Made by a program: the position numbers and the translations under genes. From Hyphomicrobiales bacterium (GTDB lineage Bacteria; Pseudomonadota; Alphaproteobacteria; Rhizobiales; JALURZ01), in assembly GCA_027058735.1 (NCBI GenBank), contig JALURZ010000013.1, positions 1,367-6,697 of the forward strand: a DNA stretch of 5,331 bases. Reading direction: 5' to 3'. Under the pieces are notes generated by a model. That model made no database searches. It saw nothing but the letters and a program-made list of their open reading frames with translations, and was not told the origin of the DNA. Below are positions 1-5,331 of the stretch, one piece after another; the stretch's first letter is position 1; every line of letters starts with the position of its first letter.

Positions 1-326
1 GGCGCGATCGGCACCGTGAACCGCCCGTCCGGCGGCATGACCTCGATCACGTCGCCGGGCCTGATATTTTCATTGGCGAAATTGGAAAACCGGCCATCGG
101 GAATGCGCTTGACCGCGATGCGCAGTTCGCCCTCCCCGACCGCGCTGCAGATCGAATAGGCCCGGCGCAGGTCTTGGCCATCGACATCCGCCCTGAGGGT
201 CAGATACTGCCCGTGGGCAAAGTCGAAATCTTTCCTCAGATCCGCCGGCACTTCAAATGCGATGGAGGTCGCCTCATCGGTCTCGGGGCGCACATCGGCG
301 ACTTTCAGGGCGTGAAACCGGGGCAT
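1..326 (-). CDS. paaE: PaaE, reductase of the phenylacetyl-CoA epoxidase (N-terminal part)
   Basis: This is the electron-transfer component of phenylacetyl-CoA 1,2-epoxidase, passing electrons from NADPH through FAD and a 2Fe-2S centre to the diiron site of PaaA. Only the first 108 codons are in the window; the NAD(P)-binding and plant-type ferredoxin domains lie beyond the left edge. What is seen is the N-terminal half of a ferredoxin-reductase-type FAD-binding barrel. It starts MPRFHALKV, has the HGQYLTLR strand near residues 38-45, the FAD-binding RAYS motif at 55-58, and a GRFSNF segment at 78-83 typical of PaaE and phenol hydroxylase reductases. The ATG at 326 is preceded by an AAGGA Shine-Dalgarno about 10 nt upstream. 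The gene starts 15 bp after the paaD stop and is the last visible gene of the leftward operon. The fold is clear from sequence; the PaaE identity rests mainly on its position after paaABCD. Confidence 0.93.
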   Translation of the reverse strand, partial: MPRFHALKVADVRPETDEATSIAFEVPADLRKDFDFAHGQYLTLRADVDGQDLRRAYSICSAVGEGELRIAVKRIPDGRFSNFANENIRPGDVIEVMPPDGRFTVPIA

Positions 327-341
327 CGCGCAACCATCCTT

Positions 342-845
342 CTACAGGCACTTGAAATAGTCGAACGGCTCGCGGCAGGCCTCGCAGCGATGCAGCGCCT
401 TGCAGGCGGTCGAGCCGAATTCGCTGACCTCGCGCGTGTCGCGTGATCCGCAATGGGGGCATTTTATGGCCGGCGCAGCGGTGAACAGCGATCGTTTGGC
501 ACCGCCCTTTTGCGGCGGCGCGATGCCATAGGCTGCGAGTTTTTCGCGCCCCTCCTCGTCGATCCAGTCGGTGCTCCAGGCCGGCGACAGGACGGTCGTG
601 ACCCTCACATCGCCATGGCCCCCCCTTGCAAGGGCCGCGCGGATATCCTGCTCGATGGTGTCCAAAGCCGGACAGCCCGAATAGGTCGGCGTGATGACAA
701 CCTCCAGCCCGCCGCCATCCATGCGCACATCGCGCACCATCCCCAGATTGAGGATCGAGAGCACCGGGATTTCCGGATCGCAGACGCCCGAAAGCAGCGA
801 CCAGACCGCGGCTGTCGCGTCGTCGTTGCGCTGCGGGCGCGCCAT
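342..845 (-). CDS. paaD: PaaD, DUF59-family maturation factor for the phenylacetyl-CoA epoxidase
   Basis: PaaD is needed for phenylacetyl-CoA epoxidase activity but is not part of the purified catalytic complex. It is thought to help assemble or repair the metal centres, as related MIP18/SufT proteins do in Fe-S assembly. The 167-residue product has a DUF59 domain at about residues 10-85, with the DPEIPVLSILNLGMV block at 23-37 and TPTYSGCPA at 52-60, including the family cysteine C58. A C-terminal zinc ribbon follows, with C129-x2-C132 and C154-x2-C157, and extra cysteines C148 and C166. The ATG at 845 overlaps the paaC stop as TGATG, which favours translational coupling. An adjacent in-frame GTG at 848 would add one residue and cannot be excluded. 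No strong Shine-Dalgarno is seen, in keeping with coupling. Length is close to that of known PaaD proteins. Confidence 0.94.
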   Translation of the reverse strand: MARPQRNDDATAAVWSLLSGVCDPEIPVLSILNLGMVRDVRMDGGGLEVVITPTYSGCPALDTIEQDIRAALARGGHGDVRVTTVLSPAWSTDWIDEEGREKLAAYGIAPPQKGGAKRSLFTAAPAIKCPHCGSRDTREVSEFGSTACKALHRCEACREPFDYFKCL

Positions 846-1639
846 CACCAGACCGCCCCGGGATAGGCGCGCGGCAGGTATTGCAGTTCAGCCAGCAGAT
901 GGCCCAGATGTTCGCCATGATGGCCGCTGCGCCCGCCGCTCAGCATGGGGCACTCCTCGGGCCGGGCGAGGGTCGCGCGGGCGAGGATCTCCTCGATCCG
1001 CGCGCGCCACAGCGGTTGCAGGCCGGACATGTCGGGCACGATGCCCCGCGCGCTCAGTTCGTTTTCCACCTGGTCGGTTTCGAACAGTTCGCCGGTGAGC
1101 GGCCAGAGCCGGTCGATGGCGGCCTGGGCGCGGGTCCTGCTCTCGCGCGTGCCATCGCCGAGGCGCACCAGCCATTCGCCTGCATAGCGCTCGTGATAGG
1201 TCATTTCCTTCACCGCCTTGGCCGCGATCGCCGCCAAGGTCGTATCGCGGGACTGGCACAGCGCCTCATACATCGCGCGCGCGCACACCGCATAGAACAC
1301 ATGGCGCGCGATGGTGTGGGCGAAATCGCCGTTGGGCTGTTCCACCAGCAGCACATTGCGGAAATCCAGCACATCGCGGTGATAGGCCAGCGCGTCCTCG
1401 TCGCGGCCCGCGCCCTCCGCCTCGCCCGCATAGCTCAGCAGCATGCGCGCCTGACCGATGAGATCGAGCGCCAGATTGGACAAGGCGATGTCGATTTCAA
1501 GCGTTGGCGCGCGGCTCGACCATTCCGACAGGCGGTGGCCGAGCACCAGCGCATTGTCGCCAAGGCGCAGGCAGTACTGGAACAGCGCCGGCGCGCCTGC
1601 CGCCTTGGTTCCGGTGCATCGTGCCGCGCTTCTGCTCAT
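845..1639 (-). CDS. paaC: PaaC, structural ferritin-like subunit of phenylacetyl-CoA epoxidase
   Basis: PaaC pairs with the catalytic PaaA subunit to form the core of the cytoplasmic phenylacetyl-CoA epoxidase. In the E. coli enzyme it is a ferritin-like protein without a catalytic iron site. The 264-residue product shows family blocks in order: LRLGDNALVLGHRLSEW at 24-40, EIDIALSNLALDLIGQAR near 49-66, LLVEQPNGDFAHTIARH, and a TYHERYAGEWLVRLGDGT segment. The C-terminal block (235-264) has GEHLGHLLAELQYLPRAYPG. It is about 16 residues longer than E. coli PaaC, all at the N-terminus. The frame is open upstream, overlapping paaB, but the ATG at 1639 was chosen because it has GGAG about 8 nt upstream and lies 11 bp after the paaB stop. 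Upstream residues look like paaB read in another frame. The stop shares one base with the paaD start. Confidence 0.95.
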   Translation of the reverse strand: MSRSAARCTGTKAAGAPALFQYCLRLGDNALVLGHRLSEWSSRAPTLEIDIALSNLALDLIGQARMLLSYAGEAEGAGRDEDALAYHRDVLDFRNVLLVEQPNGDFAHTIARHVFYAVCARAMYEALCQSRDTTLAAIAAKAVKEMTYHERYAGEWLVRLGDGTRESRTRAQAAIDRLWPLTGELFETDQVENELSARGIVPDMSGLQPLWRARIEEILARATLARPEECPMLSGGRSGHHGEHLGHLLAELQYLPRAYPGAVW

Positions 1640-1650
1640 GATCGCTCCGC

Positions 1651-1950
1651 TCACAAATGCTCGACATCGTCTGGCACGTCGTAAAACGTCGGATGGCGAT
1701 AGACCTTGTCGCCCGCCGGATCGAACAGCGCCTCCCTGTCGCAAGGCGCGGATGCGGTAATCGCCGTAGACGGCACCACCCACAGGCTGACCCCCTCATT
1801 GCGCCGGGTATAGACATCGCGCGCATTCTGCAGCGCCATTTCCGGATCGCTCGCATGGATACTGCCCGCGTGCACATGGTTGAGCCCCTGCCTTGAGCGG
1901 ATGAACACCTCATATAGCGGCCATTCGTGGCCGCCGCCCTTGCCGGTCAT
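1651..1950 (-). CDS. paaB: PaaB, small subunit of phenylacetyl-CoA epoxidase
   Basis: PaaB is a small (99 residue) subunit of the phenylacetyl-CoA epoxidase. In the E. coli system it bridges PaaAC heterodimers and is required for activity. The sequence carries the hallmark PaaB blocks: WPLYEVFIRSRQGLNHVHAGS at about 10-30, DPEMALQNARDVYTRRNEGV at 35-54, and the following SLWVVPSTAITAS stretch. Together these cover most of the protein. The chosen ATG at 1950 has a GAGGAG Shine-Dalgarno 10 nt upstream. A GTG at 1974 in the same frame would add eight residues, but it would place that Shine-Dalgarno inside the gene and overlap nothing conserved, so it is less likely. The gene starts 27 bp after the paaA stop and ends 11 bp before paaC, as the second gene of the leftward operon. 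Confidence 0.95.
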   Translation of the reverse strand: MTGKGGGHEWPLYEVFIRSRQGLNHVHAGSIHASDPEMALQNARDVYTRRNEGVSLWVVPSTAITASAPCDREALFDPAGDKVYRHPTFYDVPDDVEHL

Positions 1951-1960
1951 CTTGTCGTCA

Positions 1961-1966
1961 CTCCTC
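1961..1966 (-). promoter_or_regulatory. Shine-Dalgarno deciding the paaB start
   Basis: Read on the minus strand this is GAGGAG, lying between the paaA stop and the ATG at 1950, with 10 nt between them. It supports that ATG over the in-frame GTG at 1974, which lies upstream of it. Confidence 0.8.
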
Positions 1967-1977
1967 AGGGGCACGGG

Positions 1978-2964
1978 TTACGCCGCCTCCCGCCGCTTGC
2001 GCGCGCGCTGCTTTTCGCCATAGGCCAGCGCCGCATCGCAGACCCACAGGCCCTCATCGCGCGCGGCGCGGCGCCGCTCGATGCGCTGCTCGTTGCACTG
2101 GCCGTTGCCGCGCACGACGTTGAAAAATTCCTCCCAGTCGATTTCGCCGATATCGTAATGGCCGCGCGCCTCGTTCCATTTCAGGTCGGGATCGGGAATG
2201 GCGAGACCGAGTTTTTCAGCCTGGGGCACGGTCTGGTCGATAAACGCCTGGCGCAATTCGTCGTTGGACTTGTGCTTGATGCGCCATTTCATCGATTGCG
2301 CCGAATTCGGCGAATTGGCGTCCGGCGGCCCGAACATCATGACCACCGGCCACCACCACCGGTCCATGGCATCCTGCGCCATGCGCTTTTGTTCGCCGGA
2401 CCCGTTGCACAGCGCCATCATGATCTCGAAACCCTGACGCTGGTGAAAACTCTCCTCCTTGCAGATGCGGATCATGGCGCGGGCATAAGGGCCGTAGGAA
2501 CACCGGCACAAGGCAAGCTGGTTGACAATCGCCGCGCTGTCCACCAGCCAGCCGATGGCGCCGATATCGGCCCAGGTCAGGGTCGGATAGTTGAAAATGG
2601 AGGAATATTTGGCGCGCCCCTCGATCAGGGCGTCTTCCATTTCATCGCGCGAGACGCCCAGGGTCTCGGCGGCCGCATACAGATAAAGCCCGTGGCCGGC
2701 CTCATCCTGCACCTTGGCCAGCAGCACCGCCTTGCGGCGCAGGCTGGGCGCGCGGGTGATCCAGTTGCCCTCCGGCTGCATGCCGATGACTTCGGAATGG
2801 GCGTGCTGGGAAATCTGACGGATCAGGGTCTTGCGATACGCCTCCGGCATCCAGTCCCTGGGCTCGACCTTGCCATTCGCGGCAACATGAGCATCGAACG
2901 CAGCTTCGAGCGCTGCGGCCTCTTTCTCGTCGGGAACTGTTCCTGCCACCGGTTTCTCGCTCAT
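1978..2964 (-). CDS. paaA: PaaA, diiron catalytic subunit of phenylacetyl-CoA 1,2-epoxidase
   Basis: PaaA carries out the oxygen-dependent conversion of phenylacetyl-CoA to ring-1,2-epoxyphenylacetyl-CoA, the dearomatising step of the aerobic hybrid PAA pathway. The 328-residue product is a bacterial multicomponent monooxygenase of the ferritin-like superfamily. Likely diiron ligands are visible: E58 in the HAHSEVIGM block, E88-x2-H91 in VQDEAGHGL, and E171-x2-H174 in KEESFHQRQGFE. Other very conserved blocks are PEGNWITRAPSLRRKA, KYSSIFNYPTLTWADIGAIG and CSYGPYARAM, and near the end EIDWEEFFNVV. The N-terminus before the EPRDWMPEAYRKTL block is about 16 residues longer than in E. coli. The frame stays open far upstream, but the ATG at 2964 is the only usable start downstream of the predicted promoter. 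No strong Shine-Dalgarno is seen before it. It is the first gene of the leftward operon. Confidence 0.97.
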   Translation of the reverse strand: MSEKPVAGTVPDEKEAAALEAAFDAHVAANGKVEPRDWMPEAYRKTLIRQISQHAHSEVIGMQPEGNWITRAPSLRRKAVLLAKVQDEAGHGLYLYAAAETLGVSRDEMEDALIEGRAKYSSIFNYPTLTWADIGAIGWLVDSAAIVNQLALCRCSYGPYARAMIRICKEESFHQRQGFEIMMALCNGSGEQKRMAQDAMDRWWWPVVMMFGPPDANSPNSAQSMKWRIKHKSNDELRQAFIDQTVPQAEKLGLAIPDPDLKWNEARGHYDIGEIDWEEFFNVVRGNGQCNEQRIERRRAARDEGLWVCDAALAYGEKQRARKRREAA

Positions 2965-3043
2965 GCTGGCGCCATTCGTCGCATCGCCACACGCTGCCCC
3001 CCCGCCTATAGTGAAATGATCGGCGTCAGGACCGCGTGATGTT

Positions 3044-3072
3044 TTTATGACACAAATCTTTCCATTTATCAA
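3044..3072 (-). promoter_or_regulatory. Predicted sigma70-like promoter for paaABCDE
   Basis: On the minus strand, TTGATA (3072-3067, five of six to the -35 consensus) is followed after a 17-bp spacer by CATAAA (3049-3044, four of six to the -10 consensus). Transcription would begin near 3037, leaving a leader of about 73 nt before paaA. The -35 box overlaps the palindrome at 3070-3081, so a protein bound there should block it. This is a by-eye prediction. Confidence 0.5.
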
Positions 3073-3087
3073 AATATTTTGTATCAT
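3059..3087 (+). promoter_or_regulatory. Predicted sigma70-like promoter for paaIKX
   Basis: TTTCCA (3059-3064, four of six to the -35 consensus) and TATCAT (3082-3087, five of six to the -10 consensus) are separated by exactly 17 bp. Transcription would start near 3094, giving a leader of about 73 nt before paaI. The 12-bp palindrome at 3070-3081 fills the end of the spacer and abuts the -10 box. The two predicted divergent promoters interleave. By-eye prediction. Confidence 0.45.
3070..3081. promoter_or_regulatory. Perfect 12-bp palindrome, candidate shared operator
   Basis: CAAAATATTTTG is a perfect inverted repeat in the AT-rich heart of the divergent paaA/paaI intergenic region. It touches the predicted -35 of the leftward promoter and lies within the spacer of the rightward one, so a single bound dimer could silence both arms. 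PaaX, encoded at the right edge, is the natural candidate, but I cannot match the site confidently to a published PaaX box. A TetR-type PaaR or a global regulator is possible, and an AT-rich palindrome this short could also be chance. Confidence 0.45.
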
Positions 3088-3120
3088 ATTGAATAATGAG
3101 GCAATCTGGGTTGTGATGGC

Positions 3121-3143
3121 GCGGTACCGGGAAGCGGATACCG
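3121..3143 (+). repeat. Hairpin / imperfect repeat in the paaI leader
   Basis: CGGTACC at 3122-3128 can pair with GGATACCG at 3136-3143: five pairs, one bulged A at 3138, then two more pairs around a 7-nt loop. The same stretch can be read as a direct repeat, GCGGTACCG then GCGGATACCG, and it contains the 8-bp palindrome CGGTACCG (3122-3129). It lies in the predicted 5' leader of paaI, just before its Shine-Dalgarno. Its role is unknown; it could be a second operator or a weak mRNA structure. Confidence 0.35.
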
Positions 3144-3152
3144 TGTGGCGAT

Positions 3153-3158
3153 GGGGGA
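3153..3158 (+). promoter_or_regulatory. Shine-Dalgarno deciding the paaI start
   Basis: GGGGGA lies 8 nt before the ATG at 3167. The upstream in-frame ATGs at 3116 and 3047 have no comparable site, and 3047 lies upstream of the predicted transcription start. Confidence 0.6.
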
Positions 3159-3166
3159 CGACGACC

Positions 3167-3634
3167 ATGGATGCACCGTGCAAGCCGCTGCGTGAAAGTG
3201 CTGAGGAACTCGCCATGCGCACCGGCGCATCCATGATGGCGCGCGATTTCGCCTCGCAGGCCCTTGGCATGACCATCGAGCGCATGGGCCCGGGCGAGGC
3301 GGTGCTGTCCATGCGCGTGCGCGACGACATGATCAACGGCCATGGCACCTGCCATGGGGGGATGATCTTTTCGCTTGCGGATTCGGCCTTCGCGTTCGCG
3401 TGCAATTCCTACAACCTGACCACGGTGGCGGCGAGCGCGCAGATCAGCTTCGTGCGTGCGGCCCGTGCGGGCGATCATCTGACCGCGACCTGCCACGAAC
3501 AGTTTCGCGAGGGGCGCAACGGTATCTACGACACGACGGTGCGCGACCAGAACGGCGAACTGATCGCCCTGTTCCGCGGCAAGTCGCTCTCGCTCAAAGG
3601 CGAAGTCATTCGTGCCGGAGCACCCTCGTCATGA
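3167..3634 (+). CDS. paaI: PaaI, hydroxyphenylacetyl-CoA thioesterase (hot-dog fold)
   Basis: PaaI is a cytoplasmic acyl-CoA thioesterase that hydrolyses ring-hydroxylated phenylacetyl-CoA esters. It is thought to free CoA and remove dead-end or toxic intermediates when the PAA pathway stalls. The 155-residue product has one hot-dog domain. The signature NGHGTCHGGMIFSLADSAFA occupies about residues 57-76. In it, G64 and D72 align with the E. coli active-site G53 and D61, and N57 is also conserved. A GIYDTTVRDQNGELIALFRG segment forms the closing strands. The N-terminal MMARDFASQALGM matches the family start region. The ATG at 3167 was preferred to in-frame ATGs at 3116 and 3047, because the extra residues come from AT-rich promoter DNA and look non-coding. 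The stop overlaps the paaK start as ATGA. It is the first gene of the rightward transcript. Confidence 0.93.
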   Translation: MDAPCKPLRESAEELAMRTGASMMARDFASQALGMTIERMGPGEAVLSMRVRDDMINGHGTCHGGMIFSLADSAFAFACNSYNLTTVAASAQISFVRAARAGDHLTATCHEQFREGRNGIYDTTVRDQNGELIALFRGKSLSLKGEVIRAGAPSS

Positions 3635-4950
3635 CCATGAAACCGGCACACAGCTATGCCCCCGATCCCGGCATTCTGGACGCCGTCGAAACCGCCAGCC
3701 GCGACGAGATCACGGCGCTCCAGACCGGGCGGCTGAAGGTCACGCTCTCCCATGCCTATGCGCATGTGCCGCATTACAAAAAGGCGTTTGACGACAAAGG
3801 CGTGCACCCGGACGATCTGAAGTCACTTGAAGACCTCGCGAACTTTCCCTTCACCGTCAAGGACGACCTGCGCAGGACCTATCCGTTCGGCATGTTCGCG
3901 GTGCCGCGCGAACAGGTGGTGCGCATTCACGCCTCATCGGGCACCACCGGCAAGCCGACCGTCGTGGGCTATACCCGCAACGATATCGACATGTGGGCGG
4001 ATGTGGTTGCCCGCTCGATCCGCGCGGCCGGGGTGCGCAGGGGCGACATCGTCCATGTCGCCTATGGCTACGGACTGTTTACCGGCGGCCTCGGCGCGCA
4101 TTATGGCGCGGAGCGCCTGGGCTGCACGGTCATCCCCGTTTCCGGCGGCATGACGGCCCGCCAGGTGCAGTTGCTCAAGGATTTCGGCGCCAAGATGCTC
4201 GCGGTCACGCCGTCTTATTTCCTCAACATTCTCGATGAAATGGAACGCCAGGGCGTGGACCCGCGCGATACCCACCTCGAAATCGGCCTGTTCGGCGCGG
4301 AGCCGTGGACCAACGAAATGCGCCAGGACATTCAGGCGCGCAGCGATGTGCATGCCATCGACATTTACGGGCTTTCGGAGGTGATCGGCCCCGGCGTGTC
4401 CGCCGAATGCATCGAAACCAAGGACGGGCTGCATGTGTGGGAGGATCATTTCTATCCCGAGATCATCGATCCCGAAACGGGCGAAGTTCTCCGCGACGGC
4501 GAATTCGGCGAACTGGTCTTTACGTCTCTGACCAAGGAGGCGCTGCCGATCATCCGCTACCGCACCCGCGATCTGAGCCGGCTGCTGCCTGGCACCGCGC
4601 GCTCCATGCGGCGCATGGAAAAGATCACCGGGCGCACCGACGACATGATGATCATTCGCGGCGTCAATGTGTTCCCGACCCAGATCGAGGAACTGATCGT
4701 CAAGGATGACAGGCTGGCGCCGCACTATCAGATCGAGCTGTTCAAGTCGGGCAACATGGATGCCATGCGCGCCCATGTGGAGCGTGACGCCTCTGTTGGC
4801 GCGGATGCCGGTGCTGCGGCGGGGAGCAAGCTGGCGAAATCCGTGAAGGACTTGATCGGCATCTCCATCGCGGTCGAACTGCACGCGCCGGGCGAGATCG
4901 CGCGCTCCGAGGGCAAGGCGCAGCGCATCATCGACAACCGGTCCAAATAG
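3631..4950 (+). CDS. paaK: PaaK, phenylacetate-CoA ligase
   Basis: PaaK activates phenylacetate with ATP and CoA to phenylacetyl-CoA, AMP and pyrophosphate, the entry reaction of the pathway and the source of the expected PaaX inducer. The 439-residue product is a full-length ANL adenylate-forming enzyme, near the 437 of E. coli PaaK. The AMP-binding P-loop SSGTTGKPT lies at 102-110, YGLSE at 246-250, a YRTRDLSR segment before the hinge, and GRTDDMMIIRGVNVFPTQIE at 334-353. The C-terminal catalytic lysine is probably K429 in RSEGKAQRI. The C-terminal domain has an Ala/Gly-rich stretch (ADAGAAAGSK) of variable family sequence. The ATG at 3631 overlaps the paaI stop (ATGA), with GGAG 11 nt upstream; a second in-frame ATG lies at 3637. 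Coupled translation with paaI is likely. The frame is open upstream of 3631, but only through paaI. Confidence 0.97.
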   Translation: MTMKPAHSYAPDPGILDAVETASRDEITALQTGRLKVTLSHAYAHVPHYKKAFDDKGVHPDDLKSLEDLANFPFTVKDDLRRTYPFGMFAVPREQVVRIHASSGTTGKPTVVGYTRNDIDMWADVVARSIRAAGVRRGDIVHVAYGYGLFTGGLGAHYGAERLGCTVIPVSGGMTARQVQLLKDFGAKMLAVTPSYFLNILDEMERQGVDPRDTHLEIGLFGAEPWTNEMRQDIQARSDVHAIDIYGLSEVIGPGVSAECIETKDGLHVWEDHFYPEIIDPETGEVLRDGEFGELVFTSLTKEALPIIRYRTRDLSRLLPGTARSMRRMEKITGRTDDMMIIRGVNVFPTQIEELIVKDDRLAPHYQIELFKSGNMDAMRAHVERDASVGADAGAAAGSKLAKSVKDLIGISIAVELHAPGEIARSEGKAQRIIDNRSK

Positions 4951-4953
4951 GAG
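4949..4953 (+). promoter_or_regulatory. Shine-Dalgarno for paaX overlapping the paaK stop
   Basis: AGGAG begins within the paaK TAG codon. It is 8 nt upstream of the ATC at 4962 in the paaX frame, an ideal distance. No ATG, GTG or TTG in any frame follows within initiation range, which makes the ATC the best placed codon. Confidence 0.55.
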
Positions 4954-4961
4954 CCGCGCTT

Positions 4962-5331
4962 ATCTCACGGGCAGGAAACGAAACCGGAACGGCGGATATC
5001 GCCCCGCCCCTCGCCGCCCTGCTGGACAGACTGACCCTGCGCGCCAATTCCCTCATCATCACGATTTTCGGCGATGCCATCCTGCCGGCCGGCGGCTCCA
5101 TATGGCTGGGCGATCTGATCGCGCTGTGCCGGCCCCTGGGGCTGAACGAGCGTACCGTTCGCACCGGCGTTTACCGGTTGTCGAAGGATGGCTGGCTGGC
5201 GTCCGGGTCCAGCGGGCGGCGGTCGTATTATTTTGTCGCGGAAACCGGCCTTGAGCGCTTCCGCGAGGCCGAAGCGCGCATCTATGCGCCGGGCACGCCT
5301 GAGTGGGACGGGCGGTGGCGGCTGGTGTATC
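4962..5331 (+). CDS. paaX: PaaX, phenylacetyl-CoA-responsive repressor (N-terminal part, unusual start)
   Basis: PaaX is a GntR-like repressor that releases paa promoters on binding phenylacetyl-CoA in E. coli and related bacteria. The frame runs off the right edge, with 123 codons visible if it starts at 4962. The conserved region begins LLDRLTLRANSLIITIFGD at about 20-38. A winged helix-turn-helix follows: GGSIWLGDLIALCRPLGLNE (44-63), the recognition segment RTVRTGVYRLSKDGWL (64-79) and the wing SGRRSYYFV (84-92). The linker segment ends with the family motif PEWDGRWRLVY. No ATG, GTG or TTG lies in this frame between the paaK stop and residue 73, where a TTG (5178) would delete the DNA-binding domain. 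The start shown is an ATC, chosen for its spacing from AGGAG; CTG codons at 5019, 5022 or 5031 are alternatives. A base error or mutation of an original ATG is also possible. Family assignment is firm, the start is not. Confidence 0.85.
   Translation, partial: MSRAGNETGTADIAPPLAALLDRLTLRANSLIITIFGDAILPAGGSIWLGDLIALCRPLGLNERTVRTGVYRLSKDGWLASGSSGRRSYYFVAETGLERFREAEARIYAPGTPEWDGRWRLVY

Noticed and set aside
881..1684. Plus-strand open frame of 267 codons opposite paaC.
   Set aside because: Antisense shadow, rich in Arg, Ala and Gln as expected of GC-rich complement frames. PaaC on the other strand explains the sequence.
1927..3039. Long plus-strand open frame of 370 codons opposite paaA.
   Set aside because: It is the antisense shadow of a strongly conserved gene, with no recognisable domain and no Shine-Dalgarno or promoter context.
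3047..3166. N-terminal extension of PaaI by up to 40 residues, starting at 3047 or 3116.
   Set aside because: The 3047 start lies upstream of the predicted transcription start, and its residues are translated promoter DNA. The 3116 start has no Shine-Dalgarno and no family match.
2965..3405. The paaA reading frame stays open 147 codons upstream, antisense to paaI, giving a possible 475-residue protein.
   Set aside because: The extension crosses the promoter region and the back of paaI, matches nothing in PaaA, and would begin upstream of the predicted promoter. It reflects high GC content.
3934..4884. Minus-strand open frame of 316 codons opposite paaK.
   Set aside because: Antisense shadow of a complete, motif-perfect PaaK. 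The protein has no recognisable domain.
4935..4962. Programmed -1 frameshift joining PaaK to PaaX to explain the missing paaX start.
   Set aside because: The shift would have to go from the paaK frame back one base near the TAG, but there is no slippery heptamer or strong downstream structure. A fused ligase-repressor would also be unexpected.
1..5331. Mobile elements, CRISPR arrays, tRNA/rRNA genes and intrinsic terminators.
   Set aside because: No terminal inverted repeats, transposase frames, regularly spaced repeats, RNA gene signatures, or GC-hairpin-plus-T-run structures were seen. Coding sequence fills almost the whole window.

Overview
This GC-rich window holds the core of a phenylacetate (PAA) degradation locus. 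Codon usage, compact overlapping genes and the protein sequences point to a proteobacterium, most likely an alphaproteobacterium. The lineage is an inference from general sequence character, not from a marker gene.

Left arm, minus strand, reading from about 3000 down to 1: paaA-paaB-paaC-paaD-paaE. It encodes the multicomponent phenylacetyl-CoA 1,2-epoxidase. PaaA is the diiron catalytic subunit, PaaC its ferritin-like structural partner, and PaaB a small bridging subunit. PaaD is an Fe-S/metal-centre maturation factor and PaaE the reductase, whose C-terminal part lies off the left edge. The genes are 11-27 bp apart or overlap (TGATG at paaC/paaD), so they look like one operon.

Centre, about 2965-3166: a divergent control region with an AT-rich core (roughly three quarters A+T over 3041-3110). 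It contains a perfect 12-bp palindrome at 3070-3081. Reasonable sigma70-like promoters can be placed for both directions, and they interleave across the palindrome. The leader of the rightward transcript has a small hairpin/repeat at 3121-3143.

Right arm, plus strand: paaI-paaK-paaX. PaaI is a hot-dog thioesterase, PaaK the phenylacetate-CoA ligase, and PaaX the GntR-like winged-helix repressor, cut by the right edge. paaI and paaK overlap by ATGA. A strong Shine-Dalgarno sequence for paaX overlaps the paaK stop codon.

How the genes work together: PaaK activates phenylacetate to phenylacetyl-CoA, and PaaABCE epoxidises its ring with PaaD supporting metal-centre assembly. PaaI hydrolyses stalled or toxic ring-hydroxylated CoA esters, and PaaX probably senses phenylacetyl-CoA and represses both arms from the shared divergent region. 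The later steps (PaaG, PaaZ, PaaF, PaaH, PaaJ) are not in the window.

The gene set is well known, and I see no undescribed system, mobile element, CRISPR array or RNA gene. The most unusual feature is that paaX has no ATG, GTG or TTG start codon in its frame between the paaK stop and the conserved DNA-binding domain. A well-spaced AGGAG instead points to an ATC codon.
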